From positions 420,428 through 484,427 of the forward strand of contig NZ_JAFCJZ010000004.1 in NCBI RefSeq assembly GCF_018130765.1: a stretch of 64,000 nucleotides of DNA. The letters are read 5' to 3'. The stretch comes from Bradyrhizobium iriomotense (GTDB lineage Bacteria; Pseudomonadota; Alphaproteobacteria; Rhizobiales; Xanthobacteraceae). Within the stretch, counting starts at the first letter, position 1; the number at the start of each line of letters is the position of its first letter. The notes beneath the pieces are model-generated. The model was not told the origin of the DNA. It made no database searches and saw only the letters and a list, made by a program, of their open reading frames with translations. This document shows, in pieces, positions 17,194-25,698 of this stretch. Both the position numbers and the translations under genes were made by a program.

Positions 17194-18207
17194 ATGCGCA
17201 CATCCACCGCGATCTTCCTTGCAATTCTTACGGTCGGCGTGGCCGCGCCGTTCGGCGGGCTCTATCCGCTGTTCCTGACGAAGTGTCTCGCCTTTGCGCT
17301 GTTCGCCTGCTCGTTCAATTTCTTCACGGGCAATGTCGGGCTCTTGTCGATCGGCCATGCCGCTTTCTTCGGCCTGGGCGCTTATGTCGCTGGACACGCG
17401 CTGAAAGTCTGGGGGATCACGCCGGAATTGGCACTCGGATTGGCTGTACTCGTCGGAGCGTCGCTCGGCTTCGTCATGGGTGGCATGGCGATCCGCCGCC
17501 AGGGCATCTACTTCGCCATGGTCACCCTGGCGCTGGCGCAGATGGTCTATTTCTTCTGTCTGCAGGCACCCTTCACCGGAGCCGAGGATGGATTGCAGCG
17601 GATTCCTCGCGGCCGGCTGTTTGGGCTGCTACTGCTCGACAACGACCTTGTGATGTACGGATTCGTATTGGTCTCGGTTGCCGGCGCCATCTGGGGCTTG
17701 CAGCGGTTGATGGAGGCCCCGTTCGGGCAGGTGATGCTTGCGATCCGGGACAACGAGCCGCGCGCGATGTCGCTGGGCTACGATTGTCGCAGCTACAAGC
17801 TCATGGCCTTCGTGATTTCGGCGTCGGTCGCGGCCTTCGCCGGCGGATTGAAGGCGCAGACCCTTGGCCTTGCATCTCTGCCCGACGCGCATTGGACGCA
17901 ATCCGGCAATGTCATTCTGATGTGCCTGCTCGGTGGTCTCGGCACCGCTGTTGGCCCGATCGTCGGTGCCACTTTCATCGTGGCGCTGGAGGGCTATCTG
18001 GCCGACTTCGGCCTGATCAACATCATGGGGCTAACGATCGATTTGTCGACCAAAATTCCGATCGTGATCGGTGCCATCTTCATGCTGTGCGTGCTGATGT
18101 TCCGCAAGGGAATCGTGGGCGAGATCATCGACCGGACGAAGCAGTATCTTCGGAACGCGCAAGCCCCTGTTGCCGCAAAGCAGGTTGACACGCTTCTGCA
18201 AAAGTAG
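17194..18207 (+). CDS. livM: Branched-chain-type ABC transporter permease LivM
   Basis: 337 aa with about 8-10 membrane segments; conserved LLSIGHAAFFGLGAYVAG (51-68), RRQGIYFAMVTLALAQM and LLGGLGTAVGPIVGA. A GGGAGG ribosome-binding site lies 8 bases before the ATG, only 2 bases after the livH stop. The C-terminus is a short hydrophilic tail. A regulatory element shared with the divergent promoter overlaps its last codons. Confidence 0.92.
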   Translation: MRTSTAIFLAILTVGVAAPFGGLYPLFLTKCLAFALFACSFNFFTGNVGLLSIGHAAFFGLGAYVAGHALKVWGITPELALGLAVLVGASLGFVMGGMAIRRQGIYFAMVTLALAQMVYFFCLQAPFTGAEDGLQRIPRGRLFGLLLLDNDLVMYGFVLVSVAGAIWGLQRLMEAPFGQVMLAIRDNEPRAMSLGYDCRSYKLMAFVISASVAAFAGGLKAQTLGLASLPDAHWTQSGNVILMCLLGGLGTAVGPIVGATFIVALEGYLADFGLINIMGLTIDLSTKIPIVIGAIFMLCVLMFRKGIVGEIIDRTKQYLRNAQAPVAAKQVDTLLQK

Positions 18208-18222
18208 TTCAGTTATGCAAGT
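18198..18222 (-). promoter_or_regulatory. Second copy of the ACTTGCATAACT element
   Basis: On the minus strand the 12-mer ACTTGCATAACT (18211-18222) is identical to that at 14664, followed by ACTA and TTTTGC as in that copy. It overlaps the livM stop codon and lies 35 bases before the GTG at 18257, so it may control an internal promoter for the dehydrogenase group. Confidence 0.5.
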
Positions 18223-18256
18223 TAATGGCGGCGGGCCGATCTAGGGAACAACCGAC

Positions 18257-19408
18257 GTGCAGGGTTTCACGTTTCAATCGACAAAGTCTTCGCTGGTCGA
18301 ACCGGGGAGTTCAGCCCGCATCGGCGAGCTGGCGCACGGTCTGGGCTGCCGTTCGGTGCTGCTGGTCTCAGATCCCGGCGTGGCCGCTGCCGGGCTGCTG
18401 CAGCCCGGCCTCGACGGCCTGAAGCGCGCAGGCATCGCCGTGACGGTGTTCACCGAAGTCGAGGTGGATCCACCGGAACACGTCATCGTGGCCGGCGTGC
18501 AGAAGGCGCTGGCGGCCAAGGTCGACGGCGTGGTGTCCATTGGCGGGGGAAGCTCGATGGATACCGCGAAGCTCGTGGCTCTGCTCGCTCTCGGCAGGGA
18601 GCGGCTCTCGGACATCTATGGTGTCGGACTTGCCAAGGGGCCGCGGCTGCCGTTGATCCTTGTGCCGACCACGGCCGGGACCGGTTCGGAGGTCACCCCG
18701 ATTTCGATCGTCACGACGGGCGAGAACGAGAAGAAGGGTGTGGTATCGCCGGTGCTGTTGCCGGACTGGGCTGTTCTTGACGCTGACCTCACGCTCGGCC
18801 TGCCATCCGCAGTGACGGCTGCAACGGGCATCGATGCGATGGTGCACGCGATCGAGGCCTATACGTCGAAGCGGCTGAAGAATCCGGTCTCTGATTGCCT
18901 CGCGCGCGAGGCGCTTCGGCTGTTGGGCGGCAACATTCACGAGGTCTGCAGCAACGGCCGGAATCGCGATGCGCGGCAGGCCATGCTGCTCGGCTCGATG
19001 CTGGCCGGAATGGCTTTCGCGAATGCTCCCGTGGCGGCGGTGCATGCGCTGGCCTATCCGATCGGTGCCCGCTTTCATGTTCCGCACGGCCTGTCCAATT
19101 CACTCGTGCTGCCGGGCGTGTTGCGGTTCAATGCGATCGCGGCGGAACCCCTTTATGCTGAAATCGCTGAAGTCCTGGTTCCCGGGAACAAAGGCAGTGC
19201 GCGCGAGCGCAGCGCGGCGCTCATCGACTATCTATCGAACCTGCCGGTCTCGCTCGGACTGCCCACGCGACTGCGCGACGTCGGCATTTCGTACAACCAT
19301 CTGCCTCAACTTGCGGAAGACGCGATGAAGCAGCAACGGCTACTCATCAACAACCCGCGTGAGGTATCGTTGGACGACGCGCGCGCAATCTACAGCGAGG
19401 CGCTATGA
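18257..19408 (+). CDS. Iron-containing alcohol dehydrogenase
   Basis: A 383-aa group III alcohol dehydrogenase. NAD(P)-binding segment GGGSSMDTAK is at 96-105, PTTAGTGSEVTP at 137-148, and the metal ligands are Asp193, His197, His263 and His277. The GTG start follows AGGGAACAACCGAC. Members reduce aldehydes or oxidise alcohols; maleylacetate reductases are related but their loop motif differs, so that role is less likely. Its last bases overlap the next gene (ATGA). First of a long plus-strand run ending near 31529, probably giving an aldehyde for the enzyme at 28024. Confidence 0.88.
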   Translation: MQGFTFQSTKSSLVEPGSSARIGELAHGLGCRSVLLVSDPGVAAAGLLQPGLDGLKRAGIAVTVFTEVEVDPPEHVIVAGVQKALAAKVDGVVSIGGGSSMDTAKLVALLALGRERLSDIYGVGLAKGPRLPLILVPTTAGTGSEVTPISIVTTGENEKKGVVSPVLLPDWAVLDADLTLGLPSAVTAATGIDAMVHAIEAYTSKRLKNPVSDCLAREALRLLGGNIHEVCSNGRNRDARQAMLLGSMLAGMAFANAPVAAVHALAYPIGARFHVPHGLSNSLVLPGVLRFNAIAAEPLYAEIAEVLVPGNKGSARERSAALIDYLSNLPVSLGLPTRLRDVGISYNHLPQLAEDAMKQQRLLINNPREVSLDDARAIYSEAL

Positions 19409-19863
19409 CCGAACGTGCCAGGCCCCACTGCCGCGCCGACTACGCGCACTTCCGGGCGATAACGACGCGCTGGATGGACAACGACGCCTATTGTCACGTC
19501 AACAATGCGGTTTACTACTCCTTCTTCGATACCGCGGTCTGCCAGTATCTGATCGAGAACGATTTTCTCGACGTGCGGCGGAGCCAGGTGATCGGCCTAG
19601 TTGCCGAAACAAAATGCCGGTACTTCAAGGAAATCGCTTACCCGTCGATCGTGCACGCGGGCCTGCGCATTGGGCGACAAGGCAACACCAGCATCACCTA
19701 TGAGATCGGCCTGTTCAGGGACGACGAGGATGAGGCATGCGCGCAGGGGTACTTCGTCCATGTCTATGTCGATCGAGCCTCGAACCGGCCGGTGCCGCTG
19801 CCCGAGCGATTGAAGTCAGTCATCGTGCCGCTTCACGTACGCGGCCACACCGTTGCGGCCTGA
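19405..19863 (+). CDS. Acyl-CoA thioesterase, 4-hydroxybenzoyl-CoA thioesterase type
   Basis: A 152-aa single hotdog domain. The active-site segment RWMDNDAYCHVNNAVYYSFFDTA (22-44) matches the D-x-x-x-HVNN pattern of 4HBT enzymes, with Asp at about 25 as nucleophile or base. Translationally coupled to the alcohol dehydrogenase. It would release free acid from a CoA ester, or prevent CoA being trapped. Substrate unknown. Confidence 0.82.
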   Translation: MTERARPHCRADYAHFRAITTRWMDNDAYCHVNNAVYYSFFDTAVCQYLIENDFLDVRRSQVIGLVAETKCRYFKEIAYPSIVHAGLRIGRQGNTSITYEIGLFRDDEDEACAQGYFVHVYVDRASNRPVPLPERLKSVIVPLHVRGHTVAA

Positions 19864-19878
19864 GCGGGAGATACCTCC

Positions 19879-20343
19879 ATGGACATGTTCGGAAAGATCG
19901 AGCTGAAGGCGCCGCGAGAGCAGGTGTGGCGCGCCCTCAACGACCCGGTTATCTTAAAGGCCTGCATTCCCGGATGCGAGGAGCTCGAGCGGACGGCGGA
20001 TGACGAGTTCATCGCCACTGCGGTCATCAAGGTCGGACCGATCAAGGCCAAGTTCAAGGGCAAGGTCCGCTTGTCCGACATCCAGCCGACGGTTGGTTAC
20101 AGCATATCCGGGGAAGGGCAGGGCGGCATCGCCGGCTTCGCCGCCGGATCGGCCAAAGTTCAGCTTGAAGACATGCCCGGAGGTACCGTGCTGTCGTACT
20201 ATACTGAAGCCAAGGTCGGGGGGAAGCTTGCCCAGCTCGGCGGGCGATTGATCGACTCGACCGCGAAGAAGCTCGCCGCACAGTTCTTCGACGAATTTCG
20301 CGGGCAAGTCGAGAGACAGAGCGCCGCCGCCGACCACGCGTGA
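19879..20343 (+). CDS. coxG: CoxG-like protein (SRPBCC fold)
   Basis: A 154-aa CoxG family protein: N-terminus MFGKIELKAPREQVWRALND, then CIPGCEEL (33-40) and GPIKAKFKGKVRLSDIQP. CoxG proteins accompany molybdenum hydroxylases of the CO-dehydrogenase family and help attach or recruit the complex at the membrane. GGGAGATACCTCC precedes the ATG. Its presence 0.8 kb before the CoxM/S/L-like genes supports one functional unit, although a crotonase gene intervenes. Confidence 0.88.
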   Translation: MDMFGKIELKAPREQVWRALNDPVILKACIPGCEELERTADDEFIATAVIKVGPIKAKFKGKVRLSDIQPTVGYSISGEGQGGIAGFAAGSAKVQLEDMPGGTVLSYYTEAKVGGKLAQLGGRLIDSTAKKLAAQFFDEFRGQVERQSAAADHA

Positions 20344-20374
20344 TGCGCAAAGAAGCCTGAATTTGAGGAACGCC

Positions 20375-21139
20375 GTGTCGGACATCAGTTGCACTCTTGA
20401 CGGTCGCGTCGCGTCGGTGACGATAAACCGTCCCCATGTGCGCAATGCCATGACGCTCGGGATGTGGAGGGGGATGGCTGCGACGTTCAGGGAGCTGGGC
20501 GCGAACCGGGAGGTCCGGGCCATCATTCTGACCGGCGCCGGCGAAAGCTTCAGCGTCGGCGCCGATGTCTCGGAGTTCGATGCGGTCCGGGCGGATGCGG
20601 CGGCGAGTACGGCTTATGAAATGGCCGTCGATTCCTGTTCCGATGCTATCGCCGGCATTCCGCAGCCTGTGATTGCGGTCATCTCCGGCTATTGCCTCGG
20701 CGGCGGCTGTCATCTGTCGATGGCTTGTGATTTTCGCTTTGCCGCTCCGACAGCGTCACTCGGCATTCCCGCGGCAAACCTGTCGATCGTCTACGGTGTC
20801 CGCAGCACCAGACGGTTGCTGTCCCTCGTCGGCATAACCAACGCCAAGCGCATCCTCTACACGGCGGAGAGGGTCGCCGCGCGAGAGGCGTTGAACATTG
20901 GCCTGGTGGATCGCCTTTCCGATGATCCTCATCACGATGCCTTGAGCCTCGCTGCGCAAATAGCGGAAAAAGCGCCACTCTCGGTCTCGGGCGCCAAATA
21001 CATTCTCAATGATGCAGCTTTGGCGGATGACGGCCTCCTCGCGCAGGCGATGATCGATCGTGCCTCTAACAGCGACGACTATCGAGAGGCTCGCAAGGCT
21101 TTCGCCGAGAAGCGGAAGCCGGATTTCAGGTGGTGCTGA
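20375..21139 (+). CDS. Crotonase-fold protein lacking both catalytic glutamates
   Basis: About 254 aa. GTG at 20375 is chosen because TTGAGGAAC precedes it. The fold is clear (FSVGADVSEF at 59-68, CLGGGCHLSMACDF at 107-120), but the first hydratase Glu is His113 and the second is Ala134 (IPAA), and no PaaG-type Asp replaces them. Simple enoyl-CoA hydration is therefore unlikely; isomerisation, decarboxylation, thioester hydrolysis or ring chemistry are possible. It is embedded between coxG and coxM, so it probably acts on the same pathway intermediate. Confidence 0.85.
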   Translation: MSDISCTLDGRVASVTINRPHVRNAMTLGMWRGMAATFRELGANREVRAIILTGAGESFSVGADVSEFDAVRADAAASTAYEMAVDSCSDAIAGIPQPVIAVISGYCLGGGCHLSMACDFRFAAPTASLGIPAANLSIVYGVRSTRRLLSLVGITNAKRILYTAERVAAREALNIGLVDRLSDDPHHDALSLAAQIAEKAPLSVSGAKYILNDAALADDGLLAQAMIDRASNSDDYREARKAFAEKRKPDFRWC

Positions 21140-21140
21140 C

Positions 21141-22022
21141 ATGAAGCCCCCGCCCTTTGAGTATCTCTCCGTCGACAGCGTCCAAGCCGCGACAGCTGCG
21201 CTCGCGGCGGCGAACGGCGAGGGCAAGCTGCTGGCCGGTGGACAAAGTTTGATGCCGATGCTGAATTTCCGCCTGCTGCGTCCTTCGGTGCTGATCGATA
21301 TTAACCGCATTCCTGATCTCGCCTACCTCAAGGATGAGGGAGAGCGGATCCGGATTGGTGCACTTACGCGACATCGGATGATCGAGACCTCCGAGCTGGT
21401 CGCAAGGCAATTGCCGGTCCTGAGCGAGGCCATGGGGCACGTCGCGCATCTCGCGATCCGCAACCGCGGCACGATCGGTGGCAGCCTCTCGCATGCAGAC
21501 CCGGCAGCCGAGCTACCGATGATGTCAATGCTGCTCGATGCCGAGCTCGAGCTCGCTTCTGCGAAGAGGCGCCGAACCCTTAGCGCCTCTGAATTTTTCG
21601 TCGCTGCCCTGACGACTGATTTGGCCGAAGGCGAAATGCTCGTTTCCGTCAGTTTTCCAAAAATGCCACCGAGCGCCGGGTGGGCCTTCGAGGAGGTCGC
21701 GCGCCGGTCTGGCGATTTCGCGCTTGCCTGTGTCGCGATTTGTCTCGAGCGGAGCGGCGATCGCGTCTCCCATGTGCGGATCGGAATGATGGGCGTCGGC
21801 GATACGCCGATGCGTGCGACGGAGACGGAAGCGCTGCTGACATCGGGACGGCCGCTCGACGATCACCTCGTGGCTGCTGCCGTGGGCTCGATCCGTGCAT
21901 CCGTCGAACCCAACACGGACCTGCACGCCTCCGCGGACTATCGCCGGCATCTCGTGGGCGTGCTGGCCGAGCGCGCCATTCGTAGAGCGTGGTCGCGCGC
22001 GACGGAGGCGAGGCATGGCTAA
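21141..22022 (+). CDS. Molybdenum hydroxylase FAD-binding subunit, CoxM-like
   Basis: 293 aa. FAD-binding motifs AGGQSLMPML (about 32-41) and TIGGSLSHADPAAELP (about 111-126) are those of CoxM-type subunits of the xanthine dehydrogenase family, which pass electrons from the iron-sulfur subunit to an acceptor. The start follows AGGTGG; an open frame extends upstream but overlaps the crotonase gene. The stop overlaps the 2Fe-2S subunit start by 8 bases. Confidence 0.9.
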   Translation: MKPPPFEYLSVDSVQAATAALAAANGEGKLLAGGQSLMPMLNFRLLRPSVLIDINRIPDLAYLKDEGERIRIGALTRHRMIETSELVARQLPVLSEAMGHVAHLAIRNRGTIGGSLSHADPAAELPMMSMLLDAELELASAKRRRTLSASEFFVAALTTDLAEGEMLVSVSFPKMPPSAGWAFEEVARRSGDFALACVAICLERSGDRVSHVRIGMMGVGDTPMRATETEALLTSGRPLDDHLVAAAVGSIRASVEPNTDLHASADYRRHLVGVLAERAIRRAWSRATEARHG

Positions 22023-22512
22023 ATCAGTCTCCATCTCCATCACGGTCAATGGCCGTGCGTACCGGCACGACGTCGAGCCCCGGCTGCTGCTGTCCGACTT
22101 CCTTCGCATCGAGCTCGGCCTGACCGGAACGCATGTCGGCTGCGAACACGGGGTTTGCGGCGCCTGCACCGTCCTGGTGAACGGCGACAGCGCGCGGTCG
22201 TGCCTGTTGCTGGCCGCACAGCTCGATGGTGCGGAGATCATGACCGTAGAGGGCCTCGCGACTTCGGGCGGGCTGCATCCTGTCCAGAAGGCATTCCATG
22301 ATCATCACGCGTTGCAATGCGGCTTCTGCACGCCGGGGATGCTGATAACAGCGGTCGATCTCCTCAAGAAGTCGCCGCTGGCGAGTGACGAGGAGATCCG
22401 CGAAGGGCTGTCCGGCAATCTGTGCCGCTGCACGGGGTATGAGAACATCGTCCGCGCCGTCAGGGCGGCGGCTGACGCGCTCAAGAGCGAGAACCAGGAG
22501 AGCGCGCTATGA
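22015..22512 (+). CDS. Molybdenum hydroxylase 2Fe-2S subunit, CoxS-like
   Basis: 165 aa with two [2Fe-2S] clusters: a plant-ferredoxin type (C43, C48, C51, C63) and a helical-domain type (C102, C105, C137, C139 in CGFC and CRC). All ligands are intact. Its start lies within the CoxM end and its stop overlaps the next gene (ATGA). Moves electrons from the molybdopterin site to FAD. Confidence 0.92.
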   Translation: MAKSVSISITVNGRAYRHDVEPRLLLSDFLRIELGLTGTHVGCEHGVCGACTVLVNGDSARSCLLLAAQLDGAEIMTVEGLATSGGLHPVQKAFHDHHALQCGFCTPGMLITAVDLLKKSPLASDEEIREGLSGNLCRCTGYENIVRAVRAAADALKSENQESAL

Positions 22513-23270
22513 AGATGCATTTCCTCTCAGGCGGGCGCCTGCGGATGCGCAAGAGCATCTATTTTCCAGATGCCGATCGCGCAGAGACGATTGAGCTACC
22601 TGTCTCGTGCGTGTTGCTCCGTCATCCCAAGGGCAATGTGCTGTTCGATACCGGCTGCCATCCCGAGGTTGCGACCGACCCGGACGGGCAATGGGGCGGC
22701 ATGGCGCGCGTCATGACGCCGATCATGCCGGTCGGCGACAACGTGCTGGAAGGACTGAAGGCGGTTGGATTGACGGCGGACGACATCGACGTCGTCATTT
22801 GCTCGCACTTCCACACCGATCACTGCGGCTGCAATCAGTTCTTCCGCAAAGCGCGGTTCCTGGTCCGCAAGGAGGAGCTCGAAGTTGCGAAGGCACCCTC
22901 CGCCGCGGAGGCGGGCTACTTGCGGGCCGACTGGGATCATCCCCTGAACTATCAGGTCGTGAGCGACGATATCGACCTGTTCGGCGACGGCGCGATCAGG
23001 CTCGCTCATTTGCCTGGCCATACTCCCGGCTTGATGGGCGCGCTGCTGACGCTTCGCCACAGCGGCCGCTTCCTGCTGGCCTCCGATGCGGTCGGTATTC
23101 GCGGCAATCTGGATGCTGACATCGTACCTAAGAACACCTGGAACAAGGATGTCTGCCGAGAGACGTTCCAGAGGATCAGGCAGATCGAGGCGCAGCGCGC
23201 GACGGTGATCTGCGGGCACGATGCCGTCCAATGGCAGAGCCTGCGCAAGGGGGCGGATTGCTATGACTGA
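22509..23270 (+). CDS. Metallo-beta-lactamase-fold hydrolase, N-acyl-homoserine-lactonase-like
   Basis: 253 aa. The zinc motif [10 protein letters not shown] is at about 97-106 (HxHxDH), with DTGCHPEV upstream and LPGHTPG and SDAV downstream supplying the remaining ligands, as in AttM/AiiB-type lactonases. Here it is inserted between the CoxS- and CoxL-like genes with overlaps at both ends (ATGA and 8 bases), so it is more likely a pathway lactone or thioester hydrolase than a quorum-quenching enzyme. That role is inference. Confidence 0.85.
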   Translation: MKMHFLSGGRLRMRKSIYFPDADRAETIELPVSCVLLRHPKGNVLFDTGCHPEVATDPDGQWGGMARVMTPIMPVGDNVLEGLKAVGLTADDIDVVICSHFHTDHCGCNQFFRKARFLVRKEELEVAKAPSAAEAGYLRADWDHPLNYQVVSDDIDLFGDGAIRLAHLPGHTPGLMGALLTLRHSGRFLLASDAVGIRGNLDADIVPKNTWNKDVCRETFQRIRQIEAQRATVICGHDAVQWQSLRKGADCYD

Positions 23271-25698
23271 CGGCAAGCCCATCCTGGCAGTGGAGCGGGG
23301 CGGCGCGGCCGACAGTCTCGCCGCCCGTCCCAAGATTGTGGGCGCGCGCGTCAAACGGACAGAGGATGCACGCCTGCTGGCCGGCAAGGGCACTTTTGTC
23401 GACGACCGTCGCGTATCAGGCTTGCTCCACGTCGCTTTTCGCCGCAGCGATCACTCGCATGCCAGAATCAAGCAGATCGATTGCGATGATGCACGCGGCA
23501 TGCCTGGCGTCGTCGCCGTGTTCACGGCAGAGGACATGGCCAGCGTGAACGCGATTTTCGCGACGTCGCGGATGAAGGACTATCATGCCACCGCAATCAC
23601 CGCGTTGGCGCGAGACAAAGTGCGCTACGTCGGCGAACCCGTTGTCGCCGTGGTGGCAGAAACCCGGTACCTCGCCGAAGATGCCCTCGAACTGATCAAC
23701 ATCGAGTTCGATCCGCTACCGGTCGTGATCGATCCCGAGGAGGCGGCGAAGCCTTCCGCGACGCTGCTGCATGAAGAGGCAGGCACAAACGTCCTCTGTG
23801 CGCGCGAGTTCAGGACTGGCGATGTCGATCAGGCGATCGCATGCGCGGCGGTACGGGTATCGGGACGGTTTCGGTTCAGGCGCAAATCGCCGCTCGCGAT
23901 GGAGAACCGGACCTACCTCGCGGAATATGATGCCGGCCGGGACGAGCTGACGCTGTACTCGTCGACGCAGGTGCCGGGCATCATTCGCGACGCGCTCTCC
24001 GAGGCGTTGGATATTCCGGGAAGCCGGCTACGGGTGGTCGCCCCCGACGTCGGAGGTGGCTTTGGCGGTAAAGCGTCCCTCTATGCCGAAGAGATCCTTG
24101 TCGCATTCGCGGCGAGGCGGCTCGGTCAGCCCGTGAAATGGACGAGCGACCGCATGGAGGATCTCGCGTCCACCAGCCAGGGATTCGACCAGATCGTCGA
24201 TGCCGAACTGGCGCTGGATGCGGAGGGCCGCGCCCTTTCGCTCCAGGCGGACGTCATCGGTGACGTCGGAGCCTATTCCATCTATCCGTGGACAGCCGTG
24301 ATCGAGCCGGTCCAGGTCGTGAGCTTTCTCCCAGGGCCCTACAAGATCCCGAACTATCGCGGGCGTGTTCGAGGCGTTGCGACGTCGAAACCGCCAATGG
24401 GGCCGTATCGCGGCGTCGGTCGGCCGACATCGGCCTTCGTCACGGAACGTCTGATGGACATGGCCGCGCGCAAGCTCGGAATGGACCCGGTGGCGCTGCG
24501 GCTGAAGAACATGATCCAACCGAACGAATTTCCCTACCGCATTGGATCGGGAATTGTGTGGGATCAATGCGCCTTCACCGAATGCCTCGATGCTGCCTGT
24601 GAGCAAGCCGACTACAGCGCGCTGCGCGCGCGGCAGGCTCGGGCGCGCGCAGCGGGACATTGGTTCGGAATCGGGATCGCCTGCTATGCGGAGCTGACGG
24701 GAATCGGCTCGCGTATCTCGGTCGCGCCGGGAATGCCGATCAACACCGGCACTGAAACCGCAAAGATCGCGATCGACTCCACCGGTGCGATCACGGCGGC
24801 CTTCGGTGTGGCTTCTATGGGGCAGGGGCTGGAGACGACGCTGGCTCAGGTCGTCGCCGAGCATCTCGGCGGCCGCGTGGAGGATATCCGCATCATCCAG
24901 GGCGACAGTGCGGCGGTACCGAACGCGACCGGCAGCTATGCGAGCCGCAGTGCCGTGCTTGCCGGCGGCGCTGCGACACTCGCCGCGCGGGAGGTCAAGG
25001 AGAAGCTCGTGCGGGCAGCCTCTCATCTGCTCGAAGCCAGCGCCGACGATCTCGCGGTGGAGGACGGTAAGGTCACCGTCGTCGGTACCGACCGCGCATT
25101 GACATTCCGCCAGCTGGCGCGTGCCGTCTATCTGGAGATGGGACGCATCCCCTCGGACAAGCGGGAGGAACTGACGTCGACCAGGACGTACGACCCCGTA
25201 TTCGGCACCAGTGCGACCGCGGCGCACCTCGCTGTCGTCGAGATCGACCCGAGCACGTTTGAAGTGAAAATCGAGCGCTTTGTCGTGGCGGAGGATTGCG
25301 GCCGGCTGATCAATCCGATGATCGTCGACGGTCAGGTTCATGGCGGTGTCGCGCAAGGCATCGGCGCCGCCCTCTACGAAGAGGTGGTCTACAACGACGA
25401 GGGCCAGAACCTGACCGCTAGCCTGGTCGATTACATCATCCCGACCGCCACTGAAGTGCCCTCGATCGAGGTGGTCCACATCGAGAAGGACTCGCCGACC
25501 ACGCTAGGCGGCTTCCGCGGCATGGGCGAGGGCGGCACCATCGGCGCGCCCGCGGCGATCGCGAATGCCATCGCCGATGCGCTCTCGCCGTTCAACATCG
25601 ACATCTTCGAGTTGCCGGTATCCCCAGAGCGGCTTTTCCGCCTAATCGAAAACGCAACAACAGACCGCAAGGAATCAACTCATGGACATGAAGCTTAA
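23263..25698 (+). CDS. Molybdenum hydroxylase large (molybdopterin) subunit, CoxL-like form II
   Basis: 811 aa, xanthine-dehydrogenase family. The N-terminal aldehyde-oxidase a/b hammerhead domain (RVKRTEDARLLAGKGTFVDD) is followed by molybdopterin-binding regions with GGGFGGK, PYRGVGRPTSAFVTERL and the C-terminal GEGGTIGAP containing the catalytic Glu. The AYxCSFR loop of true CO dehydrogenase is absent, so this is a form II enzyme that probably hydroxylates an aldehyde, N-heterocycle or aromatic/acyl-CoA. The start at 23263 overlaps the preceding gene by 8 bases; its end overlaps the SDR gene by 17 bases. Confidence 0.92.
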   Translation: MTDGKPILAVERGGAADSLAARPKIVGARVKRTEDARLLAGKGTFVDDRRVSGLLHVAFRRSDHSHARIKQIDCDDARGMPGVVAVFTAEDMASVNAIFATSRMKDYHATAITALARDKVRYVGEPVVAVVAETRYLAEDALELINIEFDPLPVVIDPEEAAKPSATLLHEEAGTNVLCAREFRTGDVDQAIACAAVRVSGRFRFRRKSPLAMENRTYLAEYDAGRDELTLYSSTQVPGIIRDALSEALDIPGSRLRVVAPDVGGGFGGKASLYAEEILVAFAARRLGQPVKWTSDRMEDLASTSQGFDQIVDAELALDAEGRALSLQADVIGDVGAYSIYPWTAVIEPVQVVSFLPGPYKIPNYRGRVRGVATSKPPMGPYRGVGRPTSAFVTERLMDMAARKLGMDPVALRLKNMIQPNEFPYRIGSGIVWDQCAFTECLDAACEQADYSALRARQARARAAGHWFGIGIACYAELTGIGSRISVAPGMPINTGTETAKIAIDSTGAITAAFGVASMGQGLETTLAQVVAEHLGGRVEDIRIIQGDSAAVPNATGSYASRSAVLAGGAATLAAREVKEKLVRAASHLLEASADDLAVEDGKVTVVGTDRALTFRQLARAVYLEMGRIPSDKREELTSTRTYDPVFGTSATAAHLAVVEIDPSTFEVKIERFVVAEDCGRLINPMIVDGQVHGGVAQGIGAALYEEVVYNDEGQNLTASLVDYIIPTATEVPSIEVVHIEKDSPTTLGGFRGMGEGGTIGAPAAIANAIADALSPFNIDIFELPVSPERLFRLIENATTDRKESTHGHEA

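Noticed and set aside
18257..19408. Maleylacetate reductase
   Set aside because: Same superfamily, but the GGGSSMDTAK loop and absence of ring-cleavage dioxygenase genes nearby fit a general Fe-dependent alcohol dehydrogenase better.
24028..25479. Long open frame on the minus strand inside the CoxL-like gene
   Set aside because: It is fully antisense to a strongly supported enzyme gene, lacks family motifs and has Arg/His/Asp-rich shadow composition typical of high-GC DNA.
19879..25698. Aerobic carbon monoxide dehydrogenase
   Set aside because: The large subunit lacks the AYxCSFR active-site loop of form I enzymes, so CO oxidation is not supported; called a form II molybdenum hydroxylase instead.
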